In this document: positions 16,354 through 24,398 of the stretch, one piece after another | Layout: each line of letters opens with the position of its first letter | Position numbering within the stretch: the first letter of the stretch is position 1 | Position numbers and translations under genes: made by a program | From: Hyphomicrobiales bacterium | GTDB lineage: Bacteria > Pseudomonadota > Alphaproteobacteria > Rhizobiales > Devosiaceae | Assembly: GCA_027066315.1 (NCBI GenBank) | Contig: JAMONZ010000059.1 | Coordinates: 1-36,376, forward strand | Length of the DNA stretch: 36,376 bases | Direction: 5' to 3' | Notes under the pieces: model-generated | What the model saw: only the letters and a program-made list of their open reading frames with translations | The model's database searches: none | What the model was told of the DNA's origin: nothing

Positions 16354-17418
16354 ATGGCTAGAATTTCTTTACGACAATTGCTCGATCATGCTGCCGAAAA
16401 TGACTATGGCATGCCAGCTTTTAATATTAATAATATGGAGCAGGTTATTGCGGTTATGGACGCAGCAAGCCAAACTGGCTCACCAGCGATTATGCAAGCA
16501 TCACGTGGGGCAAGAAATTATGCCAACGATATTATGCTTGAGGCAATGGTGAGTGCGGCTGAAAAAATCTATCCACATATTCCTATTTGCCTTCATCTCG
16601 ATCATGGTAACAACGTTGATACTTGTGTGAGTGCAATTCAGCATAGTTTTTCTTCTGTTATGATGGACGGCTCGCTTGAAGCAGATGGCAAAACTCCAGC
16701 ATCATACGAATATAATATGGAAATTACCAAAAAAGTAACCGAAATTTCTCACATGGTAGGTGTTTCTGTTGAGGGCGAACTTGGCGTTTTAGGCTCGCTC
16801 GAAACGGGAGAGGGTGAAAAAGAAGATGGGCATGGGTTTGAAGGTAAGTTAGATAAAGACATGCTGTTAACTGACCCAGACCAAGCGGCTGATTTTGTTG
16901 CAAAAACAAAATGTGATGCTTTAGCAATCGCCATGGGAACATCGCATGGTGCATATAAATTTACCCGCAAACCGACGGGCGATATTTTGGCAATGGACGT
17001 GGTAGAAAAAATCCATAAGAAGCTACCAAACACCCATTTGGTTATGCATGGCTCAAGCTCTGTGCCACAAGATTTGCTTGAAATTATCAATGCGCATGGC
17101 GGTGAAATTCCAGAAACTTATGGCGTGCCTGTTGAAGAAATTCTAAAAGGCATTAAACATGGTGTTCGTAAAGTCAATATTGATACAGATTTACGCCTAG
17201 CAGCCACTGGTCAAATTCGTACTGTTTTAGACGAAAATAAGGCCGTGTTTGATCCTCGCACTTATCTTAAGCCCGCACGTATTGCGATGCAAAAACTTTG
17301 CGCTGCTCGTTATGAAATGTTTGGCTCAGCCGGTATGGCGCAAAAAATAGTGCCGATTGCTTTAAGCGAAATGGCAAAACGCTATGCTTTGGGTGAGCTT
17401 GACCCCAAATTATCTTAA
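16354..17418 (+). CDS. fba: Class II fructose-bisphosphate aldolase, Calvin-cycle subtype
   Basis: A 354-residue zinc-dependent aldolase that interconverts F1,6BP with GAP and DHAP. The zinc/catalytic motif HLDHGN is at 81-86, [17 protein letters not shown] at about 138-154, and [10 protein letters not shown] near 229-238. Length and sequence match the class IIB (CbbA) form found in Calvin-cycle operons and many heterotrophic alphaproteobacteria. No Rubisco or phosphoribulokinase gene is in the window, so a carbon-fixation role is not supported here. Confidence 0.93.
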   Translation: MARISLRQLLDHAAENDYGMPAFNINNMEQVIAVMDAASQTGSPAIMQASRGARNYANDIMLEAMVSAAEKIYPHIPICLHLDHGNNVDTCVSAIQHSFSSVMMDGSLEADGKTPASYEYNMEITKKVTEISHMVGVSVEGELGVLGSLETGEGEKEDGHGFEGKLDKDMLLTDPDQAADFVAKTKCDALAIAMGTSHGAYKFTRKPTGDILAMDVVEKIHKKLPNTHLVMHGSSSVPQDLLEIINAHGGEIPETYGVPVEEILKGIKHGVRKVNIDTDLRLAATGQIRTVLDENKAVFDPRTYLKPARIAMQKLCAARYEMFGSAGMAQKIVPIALSEMAKRYALGELDPKLS

Positions 17419-17429
17419 GAGGTTTTTAA

Positions 17430-18095
17430 GTGACAAAAGAAATTCTAATCGCACCCTCAATCCTTTCTGCCGATTTTGCAAAATTGGGCGAGGAGGTGCA
17501 AGCAATTGATAAAGCAGGGTGCGATTGGGTACATATTGACGTGATGGACGGGCATTTTGTTCCCAATATCACTATCGGGCCAGACGTGGTAAAAGCACTT
17601 CGCCCGCATACAAAAAAAATATTTGATACGCATTTAATGATAGAAAATTGCGATGCTTATATTGAAGCATTTGCAAAAGCAGGATCTGATTATATTTCAG
17701 TGCATGCAGAGGCTTGCACTCATCTTGAGGGTTCAATTCAGCTTATAAGGTCAAATAATGTTAAAGCAGGTGTGGCAATAAATCCGCATACGTCGTTAAA
17801 TGTACTAGAATATTTATTGGATAAGATTGATCTAGTAATAATTATGTCAATAAATCCAGGGTTTGGCGGGCAAAAATTTATTCCACAAACCTTGCAAAAA
17901 TTACGCAATTTAAGCGCAATGATTGGTGAGCGAGATATAAGGGTTGAAATTGACGGTGGTGTAACAGCACTTAACGCAGGTGAAATTGTAAAAGCAGGGG
18001 CAAATGTTCTAGTAGCAGGCACTGCAACTTTTAAAGGCGGTAAATATAAAGAAAATATCGCCGCAATTCGAGCAAGTGCAAACGCAGGAAAATAA
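17430..18095 (+). CDS. rpe: Ribulose-phosphate 3-epimerase
   Basis: A 221-residue TIM-barrel epimerase interconverting ribulose-5-P and xylulose-5-P. Family landmarks are IAPSILSADFAKLG (7-20), VHIDVMDGHFVPNITIG (34-50), the DTHLMI segment (about 66-71), MSINPGFGGQKFI and VEIDGGV. The metal ligands His35, Asp37 and His68 are in place. The start is GTG at 17430 behind AAGAGG, 11 bases after fba, so it is probably co-transcribed with gap and fba. Confidence 0.94.
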   Translation: MTKEILIAPSILSADFAKLGEEVQAIDKAGCDWVHIDVMDGHFVPNITIGPDVVKALRPHTKKIFDTHLMIENCDAYIEAFAKAGSDYISVHAEACTHLEGSIQLIRSNNVKAGVAINPHTSLNVLEYLLDKIDLVIIMSINPGFGGQKFIPQTLQKLRNLSAMIGERDIRVEIDGGVTALNAGEIVKAGANVLVAGTATFKGGKYKENIAAIRASANAGK

Positions 18096-18139
18096 GTGCT
18101 AATTTGAGTATAAATAGATATTGGCTTTAGGGCTATGAA

Positions 18140-18313
18140 ATGAAAAAATCAAATTCAGATATTGCTAAGCAAGCTCTAGAAGAAGCCAAAGCTCGTAATG
18201 AGCAAAAGGCCGCTTCTAAGACAAAGCCAGTAAAAGAAATAATGGGTCATAAAGGGCTTGAGCCTACCCGTTATGGTGATTGGGAGAAAAAAGGCCTTAC
18301 TTCGGATTTTTAG
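18140..18313 (+). CDS. DUF1674 / SDHAF4-type succinate dehydrogenase assembly factor, 57 aa
   Basis: A small gene read directly from the DNA: ATG at 18140 behind AGGG (18129-18132), stop TAG at 18311. The product is 57 residues with a charged helical N-terminal half and the C-terminal motif GLEPTRYGDWEKKGLTSDF (39-57), which is the conserved tail of the DUF1674/SDHAF4 family (consensus close to GPEPTRYGDWE-KG--SDF). In eukaryotes SDHAF4 binds flavinylated SdhA and aids SDH assembly; a similar role here is inferred by family. It lies 44 bases after rpe and may share its transcript. It would be missed by a length cut-off of 60 residues. Confidence 0.85.
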   Translation: MKKSNSDIAKQALEEAKARNEQKAASKTKPVKEIMGHKGLEPTRYGDWEKKGLTSDF

Positions 18314-18332
18314 ACATTATTTTAATAATGTC
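18313..18332. terminator. Inverted repeat between convergent genes, possible terminator
   Basis: The arms GACATTATT and AATAATGTC are separated by TT at the junction of the small DUF1674 gene and the HlyD gene. It overlaps both stop regions. A weak stem and the lack of a long T tract make termination uncertain. Confidence 0.35.
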
Positions 18333-19519
18333 ATTCTATCTACCAACAAGCTACCATCTTCAATCTTATCATTTGGGTGCAACACGACTTGAGTGTTTTC
18401 TTTTATGCCCTCTTTCACCTCAGCAAATTTAGAATCTTGCGCTCCTAATGTTAGGTGCAACAATTTTGCATTTTCCCCCTCAAGGCTAAAAACTGCCCAT
18501 TGGTCTTTGTCACGAAATAATGCTGATGAAGGAACTAATAAGGTATTTTCAACCCTTTGCTCTTCAATGCTAACAAACACCTTATAGAGGTGGCCAAGGT
18601 TTTGCCAAAGCTCAGGTTCGCTTAAAATTTCAAGATGTACCCGCACTCGTTGTTCTTCAATACCAAGGGCTGAAATTTTAGTAAAACCTATCGGCTCAAT
18701 TCTTTTAACTTTTGCTTCTAATTCAATATCTTGCCCCCAGCCACTAAGAATTGCAGGCGCACCAACTTTAATGCGAACCGCATCACTAGATAAAAGCGCA
18801 ACAATCACTTCAAGATTAGCAGGGTCGCCAATGGTTAAAAGATGCGAGCCAGCGGGCAGGCTTCTTGCACTTTCATTGGCAATTTCTAATACTTGCCCCC
18901 CAACAGGTGCTTTGATTTTATAACTTACAGCCCTATCTTTTGATCCGTTAGGTTCAATCAATCTGGCCTGTGCCTGCTCAAGCTGGCGTTTGCGCAATTC
19001 TAATGTGGCTTCAAGTGTAGCTAATAAAACCCCCTGACGCTTTAGTTGGAATAAAGTTTGCTCATATACTTGCTCACTAGCCAAGCCACGATCCATTAAT
19101 TGCTTAGATCTGTTTGCTTCCCCCTGCCAATGCCTAAGCTCGCTTTGCGCACCTGCAACATCGGTTTTTGCAGAAGTAACAGCCGCCTCTGCGGTACGCA
19201 CTCCTGCCTGAGTTTCAAGCAATGTGCGTTCGTCTAAAAATCCACTAAGTTGTGGCTCAATGCTTGCAACAATGGCATTTTTTTCAACATGATCTCCAAT
19301 GATAAATGGTATCCTTTGCACATCACCGCCAATTGGGGTTGATATTTGATAGGTATCTTTTACCCTAACAATCCCCTCATCATCAATTGTGACAACAAGT
19401 GTGCCTTTTTCTACCTTAGCAATATCAACTCCAATTGGCTGTGGTTGAAATGCATAATAAGCCCCAAAAGCACCTGCCCCAACCATTATTGCTATTATGA
19501 AAATTTGCTTCCATTTCAT
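18317..19519 (-). CDS. HlyD-type periplasmic adaptor of an ABC export system
   Basis: A 400-residue membrane fusion protein. Residues 5-24 form a single membrane anchor. A lipoyl/barrel-sandwich half follows (VEKGTLVVTIDDEGIV, then TPIGGDVQRIPFIIGDHVEKN), then a coiled-coil hairpin around 85-195 rich in Ala, Glu, Gln and Arg, the second lipoyl half (YKIKAPVGGQVLEIANES) and a beta-barrel. Start ATG 19519 with AAAGGA upstream. It is the last gene of an ATPase-permease-adaptor operon, which would link inner and outer membranes with an unlinked TolC-type channel. The substrate is unknown. Confidence 0.85.
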   Translation of the reverse strand: MKWKQIFIIAIMVGAGAFGAYYAFQPQPIGVDIAKVEKGTLVVTIDDEGIVRVKDTYQISTPIGGDVQRIPFIIGDHVEKNAIVASIEPQLSGFLDERTLLETQAGVRTAEAAVTSAKTDVAGAQSELRHWQGEANRSKQLMDRGLASEQVYEQTLFQLKRQGVLLATLEATLELRKRQLEQAQARLIEPNGSKDRAVSYKIKAPVGGQVLEIANESARSLPAGSHLLTIGDPANLEVIVALLSSDAVRIKVGAPAILSGWGQDIELEAKVKRIEPIGFTKISALGIEEQRVRVHLEILSEPELWQNLGHLYKVFVSIEEQRVENTLLVPSSALFRDKDQWAVFSLEGENAKLLHLTLGAQDSKFAEVKEGIKENTQVVLHPNDKIEDGSLLVDRMTLLK

Positions 19520-19543
19520 TTCATCAATCCTTTGTTTTGGTCA

Positions 19544-21907
19544 CTAGTCTCTGGTTTTTAACACGGCTATCATATCTAAATTTGCTATGCGACGTTGTAC
19601 GAAATATGCTGATATAATTGTTGCGATAAGCACTATTAATGCAGCAAATACATAAGTTGAATTCTCTATTAATAATGGCATTCTGAATAATTCTGTCTGA
19701 AATCCAGCAATCATTGAAACCGCCATTCCGTATCCCATAAGCCAGCCCAGAGGAATTGCGAATAAAGTTAGAATAGCTAATTCACTTAACAAAATTACTG
19801 AAACTTCGCTTTTTGTAAAACCAAGTACTCGCAAGCTGGCTAATTCTCTTGCCCTTTCAGAAAGTTGAATACGCATTGAATTATAAACAACACCAAACAC
19901 AATGATAACCGCAAGGGCAATATAAACAACACGGCTCATGCCCATGCTTTCACCAATTGTCGCTCTAAGCATTTCAAGTGATTTTCGTTGTAAAATAATT
20001 CCTGCAATGGCAGGGGTATGTTTTATTTTATTAAAAAGACGTTTTTTCTCTAACGTATCAAAGCGAATATGAGCCCCATTGGAGAGAGTGCCTTCCCCCA
20101 TTGCTCTATTAAGAGCCCCAATTTCCATATATGCGCCAAGTCCCATGTATTGTTGAATAATTTGTGATATTGGAAGATGGATTATTTTATCACTTCCATC
20201 AAGTATTTCAATCTCAACAATATCGCCAACTTTTACATCAAGAATATCAGCTAGCATTGTAGATAGGGCAATGCCATGCTTGGGTAGAGTTATTGGCTCA
20301 AGCTCTAAATCAATAACTCGGCTAAGATCAGCATTGGCTGGTTTACCAGTTAATGAGCTACGTTTTTTGTGTAACCCATTTGAGATGCTTACCCCGACTG
20401 AGCGAAAAGGCTCAGCAGAAATAATCCCTGGTAATTGTTTAATGGATTGCATGCCATTTGGAGTGAGGGGGCGTGCCGAGATAATTGTCGCTTGTTGCCT
20501 ATCGGCTCTAAAATATGTTGCATCAATCATATACTCAAGTGAATCTTGGGTGAATAAGCCACCAATTAATAAACCAGTTGAAAGCGAAATTCCAAGCACG
20601 CTAAGAATAGCGCGCACTGGACGGCGAGAGAGATTTCTAATTGCCATTGTAAGCCATTGCGGCATATGACGGGTTAGGCCGATTTTATCAAGAAAAAATC
20701 TTTTATAAGTTGGAGGGGCAGGAGGAGCCATGGCAACGGCTGCAGATAAGTTTATGGTTGATTTTACTGCCTGTAAACTTCCAAGAACAGCAGAAATTAT
20801 TGCCGCCATTCCAGATATAGCATATACATCTGGCCTGTCTTGGAATAATAAAAATGGGAATTTAAAAAACTCTGCATAGATAGTTGCCATGCCCCGTGCT
20901 GCCCATGCACCAAAGCCCCAGCCAAGCAAAGTGCCAACGCTTGCAATCAATAATGAGAGTTTTACATAATGCCAAGCAATTGCCCATTCGCCGTATCCAA
21001 CTGCTTTTAAAAGGCCAATTTGCTCTCGCTCAAGTGCAACTAATCTAGCCAATGTCATATTGACCAAAAAGGCTGCAACCCCTAAAAAAATTGGTGGTAA
21101 AACATAAGACATAGCCTTTAAACCGCTTAATTCTGAATCAAGAAATGCGTGTGATGTCTGCCCGCTCCTATCGTAAGCCCCGCTTGAGCCATAGGGCTTT
21201 AGTAATTTATCTAATTCATCAATTATTGCCGCTTTATTTGCACCTTTTTCAACTTTCACGCTTACAGAGTTAAACGCCCCAACAAGATTAAAAGAAGCCG
21301 CAACATCAAAATAGCGCATCCAAATAATGCCAAATCTTTTATCATCTGGAAAAATATCACCAGGGCGAACCGAATAAATAAATTCAGGCGATAAAGCTAT
21401 GCCAGTGATAGTGAGGGTGCGGTTAACTCCCCCCATGATAGCCGATATATTATCACCAATTTTAAATTCATGCGCCATTGCAAATGCTTGCGAGATAACT
21501 ATTTCGCCCGATGTTTTTCCATCAGGTAACCTGCCCTCTTTTATGAATAGCCTGTTTAATTTTGCCTCGCCAGTGTCAGGAATGGACTGAATAAGTCCAC
21601 TAGCAGGATCATTCATATAAGGGATATTAAGCACTGCAGATTGTACAATCCTAATATCTGCTCTAACAATTCCCTTAATAGAAAGAATGTCCTTTAATTT
21701 GTAATTTGGAGCTCTTGTAATATTTGCAAAAATATCTGCAAAATTATATCGCTCATAATAGGCCTGCTGAGTTTCGCTTAAAGCTCGATATGTGCCTACC
21801 CCAAGCAATAGGGTCATAACTCCAACAGCTGCCACCAGCGCAATTGCGCCAGCTTGCGCCCAAAGTCGTTTAAAATCCCGCAATAGCTTTTTATTGAGTA
21901 TTTTCAC
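19544..21907 (-). CDS. FtsX-type ABC transporter permease (MacB-like superfamily)
   Basis: A 787-residue permease with two FtsX-like units. It has an N-terminal transmembrane helix (about 18-40), a periplasmic region, transmembrane helices around 270-390, then a second N-terminal helix (about 435-455), a second periplasmic region, and a final three-helix bundle around 660-785 containing [18 protein letters not shown], the FtsX coupling motif. I choose GTG at 21907, giving a GTGA overlap with the ATPase stop and a 6-base spacing from GAGGTG, over TTG at 21910. These systems are mechanotransmission-type or export ABC complexes; cargo is not readable here. Confidence 0.85.
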   Translation of the reverse strand: MKILNKKLLRDFKRLWAQAGAIALVAAVGVMTLLLGVGTYRALSETQQAYYERYNFADIFANITRAPNYKLKDILSIKGIVRADIRIVQSAVLNIPYMNDPASGLIQSIPDTGEAKLNRLFIKEGRLPDGKTSGEIVISQAFAMAHEFKIGDNISAIMGGVNRTLTITGIALSPEFIYSVRPGDIFPDDKRFGIIWMRYFDVAASFNLVGAFNSVSVKVEKGANKAAIIDELDKLLKPYGSSGAYDRSGQTSHAFLDSELSGLKAMSYVLPPIFLGVAAFLVNMTLARLVALEREQIGLLKAVGYGEWAIAWHYVKLSLLIASVGTLLGWGFGAWAARGMATIYAEFFKFPFLLFQDRPDVYAISGMAAIISAVLGSLQAVKSTINLSAAVAMAPPAPPTYKRFFLDKIGLTRHMPQWLTMAIRNLSRRPVRAILSVLGISLSTGLLIGGLFTQDSLEYMIDATYFRADRQQATIISARPLTPNGMQSIKQLPGIISAEPFRSVGVSISNGLHKKRSSLTGKPANADLSRVIDLELEPITLPKHGIALSTMLADILDVKVGDIVEIEILDGSDKIIHLPISQIIQQYMGLGAYMEIGALNRAMGEGTLSNGAHIRFDTLEKKRLFNKIKHTPAIAGIILQRKSLEMLRATIGESMGMSRVVYIALAVIIVFGVVYNSMRIQLSERARELASLRVLGFTKSEVSVILLSELAILTLFAIPLGWLMGYGMAVSMIAGFQTELFRMPLLIENSTYVFAALIVLIATIISAYFVQRRIANLDMIAVLKTRD

Positions 21908-22611
21908 CAAGACACCTCAGATGGTCTTACTCGATGCTTGTTAATTTTTTCGTCAATTATCTGCCCATCGGCCATGAATAATACCCGATGTGCAATTCTT
22001 TGAATTTCAACATTATGAGTGATAATAAGCGTTGTTGTGCCAAGTTCATCATTTATATGGGTTAATGCCTCAAGCACCGTAATGCCAGTTTGGCTATCGA
22101 GCGCACCCGTTGGCTCATCGCATAAAAGCACATTTGGCCTTTTTGCAATTGCACGAGCGATAGCAACACGTTGCTGTTCACCGCCTGATAGTTGTGAGGG
22201 GAAATGATCCATTCTTGGAACTAAGCCAACCCTTTCAAGAGCCTCTTCTGGGCGCATAGGGTTTTTAGAAATTTCAGTAACCAAGGCCACATTTTCTCGT
22301 GCAGTAAGACTTGGAACAAGATTATAAAATTGAAAAACAAAACCAACATGATCTCGTCTGTATCTGGTAAGGCCACGCTCTTTAAGCCCAGTTAATTCAA
22401 TATCTTTAAACCATGCCTTGCCCGAACTAGCTCGATCTAAACCGCCAAGAATATTCATCAAAGTAGATTTGCCTGAGCCAGAATGACCAAGCAAAACACT
22501 CATTTCACCACTAGGAAGCGATAAATCAACCCCACGCAACGCATGCACAGCAGTTTCACCTGATCCATAAACCTTAGTAAGTTTCTCACATCTATAGGCA
22601 ATATTGCTCAT
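21904..22611 (-). CDS. LolD/MacB-type ABC transporter ATP-binding protein
   Basis: A 235-residue ATPase with Walker [10 protein letters not shown] (42-50), signature [14 protein letters not shown] and Walker [13 protein letters not shown], the last being characteristic of the LolD/MacB/FtsE group. It is the first gene of the leftward operon and its stop overlaps the permease start. The order ATPase, double-FtsX permease and HlyD adaptor is a MacAB- or DevBCA-like tripartite arrangement rather than LolCDE, since the permease is single and an adaptor is present. Confidence 0.88.
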   Translation of the reverse strand: MSNIAYRCEKLTKVYGSGETAVHALRGVDLSLPSGEMSVLLGHSGSGKSTLMNILGGLDRASSGKAWFKDIELTGLKERGLTRYRRDHVGFVFQFYNLVPSLTARENVALVTEISKNPMRPEEALERVGLVPRMDHFPSQLSGGEQQRVAIARAIAKRPNVLLCDEPTGALDSQTGITVLEALTHINDELGTTTLIITHNVEIQRIAHRVLFMADGQIIDEKINKHRVRPSEVSW

Positions 22612-22711
22612 GATTTTATACCTAGCCGATTGAAAGGCATCTAAGCATAAAGGTAAGCAATTGCTATGATTTATGTCAAGGTTAGAGCTAGTTTATAAAA
22701 AAGTGAATAAT

Positions 22712-22797
22712 CGCCAAAATTACCAGCATGCACCGCCCGCAGCAAATTTTAATTTGTGAGGACGTGCCAAGGAAAGTTCCGTTTGGCGGCATTTTTT
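22712..22797 (+). ncRNA. Candidate structured RNA with terminator-like 3' end
   Basis: In an AT-rich gap, this stretch is locally GC-rich and can fold. CGCCAAA near the 5' end can pair with TTTGGCG near the 3' end; alternatively ATGC-AC-CGCC pairs with GGCGGCAT. Inside are an AAATT/AATTT hairpin and GCCAAGGAA/TTCCGTTTGGC. The 3' stem ends in ATTTTTT on the plus strand, which looks like a Rho-independent end. I do not recognise a known RNA family, and the plus-strand promoter is weak (TATAAA at 22694-22699). It could instead be only a terminator remnant. Confidence 0.3.
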
Positions 22798-22809
22798 ATT
22801 TATAAAAAA

Positions 22810-22885
22810 TGGTGGAGCCAGACGGGATCGAACCGACGACCTCTTCACTGCCAGCGAAGCGCTCTCCCAACTGAGCTATGGCCCC
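22810..22885 (-). tRNA. tRNA-Ala(GGC)
   Basis: The reverse strand gives a complete 76-base tRNA with encoded CCA. It begins GGGGCCATAGCTCAG; the anticodon stem is CTTCG/TGAAG with loop CTGGCAG, so the anticodon is GGC, reading GCC/GCU alanine codons. The T arm is GACGGTTCGATCCCGTC and the acceptor stem GGGGCCA pairs with TGGCTCC (one G-T pair). All arms pair well. Confidence 0.95.
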
Positions 22886-22892
22886 ATATATG

Positions 22893-22908
22893 CCGATATA
22901 AATATCGG
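22893..22908. repeat. 7-bp inverted repeat between FYDLN gene and tRNA-Ala
   Basis: The arms CCGATAT and ATATCGG are separated by AA in the 47-base gap between the two leftward genes. It could be a weak terminator for the protein gene or a processing element upstream of the tRNA. No T tract follows. Confidence 0.35.
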
Positions 22909-22932
22909 ACTTATCTAGCCGTTTGAGTAAGT

Positions 22933-23316
22933 CTATTCGTCACCCAAATCCGCAGAAACTCCAAGATCTACCTTAGTGCCATCATCATCTTCTTCTTCCA
23001 AGAATGTATCTTGTTGGTCGGCGTTTACATCATCATCAACTTCAACACCATCAACATCAGGAATGATTTCATCGGCGTTTTCTTCATCTTCAGCCTCATC
23101 TAATGAAATAACATCGGGGTTATCTTCAATATTACTTTCAGCAACTTCTTCTTTTACTTCTGGTTTTTTATTTTCTGTTGTCTTTGCAACAGGTGCTACT
23201 TCAGTAACAAAAACCTCGCCACAACTGGGGCAGACAATTGGATCTTTATTAAGGTCATAAAATTTAATTTCGCAGCTTTGACACTGACGTTTTGTTCCTC
23301 TATCAAAACCAGCCAT
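22933..23316 (-). CDS. TIGR02300-type 'FYDLN' zinc-ribbon acidic protein
   Basis: A 127-residue conserved alphaproteobacterial protein of unknown function. Residues 12-32 form a four-Cys zinc ribbon (Cys12, Cys15, Cys29, Cys32) containing the family motif FYDLNKDP. From about residue 48 on it is extremely acidic (long runs of Asp and Glu), probably disordered. In related genomes it lies divergently next to aroA-cmk-rpsA; here cmk is the neighbour but aroA is absent. The acidic tail makes a nucleic-acid mimic or ribosome-associated role possible, but that is speculation. Confidence 0.88.
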   Translation of the reverse strand: MAGFDRGTKRQCQSCEIKFYDLNKDPIVCPSCGEVFVTEVAPVAKTTENKKPEVKEEVAESNIEDNPDVISLDEAEDEENADEIIPDVDGVEVDDDVNADQQDTFLEEEDDDGTKVDLGVSADLGDE

Positions 23317-23426
23317 TTTATTCCCTTTATAAATTTATTAATTAATTAGATTTTGTTACCAGAAAAAGTGAAAGAGTATTTTTCTAAAACAACTTAAACA
23401 ATTCGGTTAGAGGAGAATACCTTATT

Positions 23427-23486
23427 ATGTCAAATATAAAATGCTTTTTTTGGCTCAATTTTACTATTTTTATGGGCTTAAGCTAA
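23427..23486 (+). CDS. Very small ORF (19 aa) with a good ribosome-binding site, doubtful
   Basis: In the 221-base gap before cmk, TAGAGGAG (23408-23415) is followed by ATG at 23427 and an open frame of 19 hydrophobic and aromatic residues (begins MSNIKCFFW) ending in TAA at 23484. The spacing is slightly long. It may be a leader peptide, a small membrane peptide or chance. The rest of the gap shows nothing else I can name. Confidence 0.25.
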   Translation: MSNIKCFFWLNFTIFMGLS

Positions 23487-23537
23487 AATATTGTTTATGA
23501 TATGAATAATTATCCTCTTTAATAAATGTGAAAAACA

Positions 23538-24173
23538 ATGATTATTGCAATAGATGGTCCTGCTGCTTCGGGGAAAGGTACGATAAGCAAAGGAATTGCC
23601 AACCATTATAATCTTCCCCATCTTGATACTGGGTTGCTTTATCGTGCAGTTGGTTATGCAATGCTTGATAAAGAAAAAAATGAAGATTTTGAACAAGTGG
23701 CACTGGACTTTGCGCTTTCTTTAGATAAATCCAATCTTGATCCCAATATTTTAGGCTCTTTAGAGGTGGCGAACGCAGCAGCCAAGGTTGCAAAAATAGA
23801 AAAAGTTAGGCTAGCCTTGCGTGATTATCAGACAGCTTTTGCAAAGCAACAAGGCGGTGCTATTCTTGATGGCCGTGATATAGGCACAAAAATCTGCCCC
23901 AATGCCGATGTAAAATTATTCATCACAGCAAAGCCGCAAGTTCGAGCAAGGCGGCGTAGCCTGCAACTTTTGGCCAAAGGGGGCGATGTTAGTGAAAGTG
24001 ATATTTTGAGCCAAATAATTGCTCGAGATGAAAGCGATAGAGCAAATAAAGCTGGAAATTTTTATAAAGCTGATGATGCGCACTTGCTAGATACGTCAAA
24101 ATTAGATATAGAAGCGGCACTTCGTGAAGCAATAACGATTGTTGATGAGGTTATGGCAACAAAATCTGAATAG
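23538..24173 (+). CDS. cmk: Cytidylate kinase
   Basis: A 211-residue nucleoside monophosphate kinase phosphorylating CMP and dCMP. The P-loop GPAASGKGT is at 7-15; HLDTGLLYRAVGYAML (about 31-46) and LDGRDIGTKICPNADVKLFITA (about 113-134) are the cmk family motifs, with RRRSLQLL and RDESDRANKAGNFYKADDAHLLDTS further on. Start ATG 23538 without a strong ribosome-binding site. It precedes rpsA, the usual order in proteobacteria. Confidence 0.95.
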   Translation: MIIAIDGPAASGKGTISKGIANHYNLPHLDTGLLYRAVGYAMLDKEKNEDFEQVALDFALSLDKSNLDPNILGSLEVANAAAKVAKIEKVRLALRDYQTAFAKQQGGAILDGRDIGTKICPNADVKLFITAKPQVRARRRSLQLLAKGGDVSESDILSQIIARDESDRANKAGNFYKADDAHLLDTSKLDIEAALREAITIVDEVMATKSE

Positions 24174-24300
24174 TTTTATTTTTAAAAATATTCAAAATCA
24201 AAATTTTGTTGAGGCATAATCAAAGACAATTTACTATTTTAGTCGTAATTCTTTACAAATAAAATCATTAAAATTTATCAAACCTATTTGTCTGGCTTTC

Positions 24301-24383
24301 TTTGCGCTGGGTCGTTTTTTTAAACGCAACCTTTTTAGAATGTTCTGATTTATAGAGATTTTTTCAAACTAGCCCAGCGTAAA
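24301..24383 (+). promoter_or_regulatory. Long-range inverted repeat in the rpsA leader, candidate autoregulatory structure
   Basis: TTTGCGCTGGG (24301-24311) and CCCAGCGTAAA (24373-24383) match as inverted repeats at 10 of 11 positions across a 61-base loop. The right arm ends only a few bases before the ribosome-binding site (GGAG, 24390-24393) of rpsA. Ribosomal protein S1 regulates its own translation in enteric bacteria through a structured leader; a similar role here is inference. The remainder of the 225-base gap is AT-rich. Confidence 0.45.
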
Positions 24384-24398
24384 ATATATGGAGTTTAT

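Noticed and set aside
20271-20669. 132-codon plus-strand frame within the FtsX-type permease gene
   Set aside because: Antisense shadow; the sense gene is continuous with full family structure.
22764-22786. Possible SRP 4.5S or RNase P RNA because of GGAAAGTTCC-like bases
   Set aside because: The flanking conserved parts of both RNAs are absent; only a short resemblance exists.
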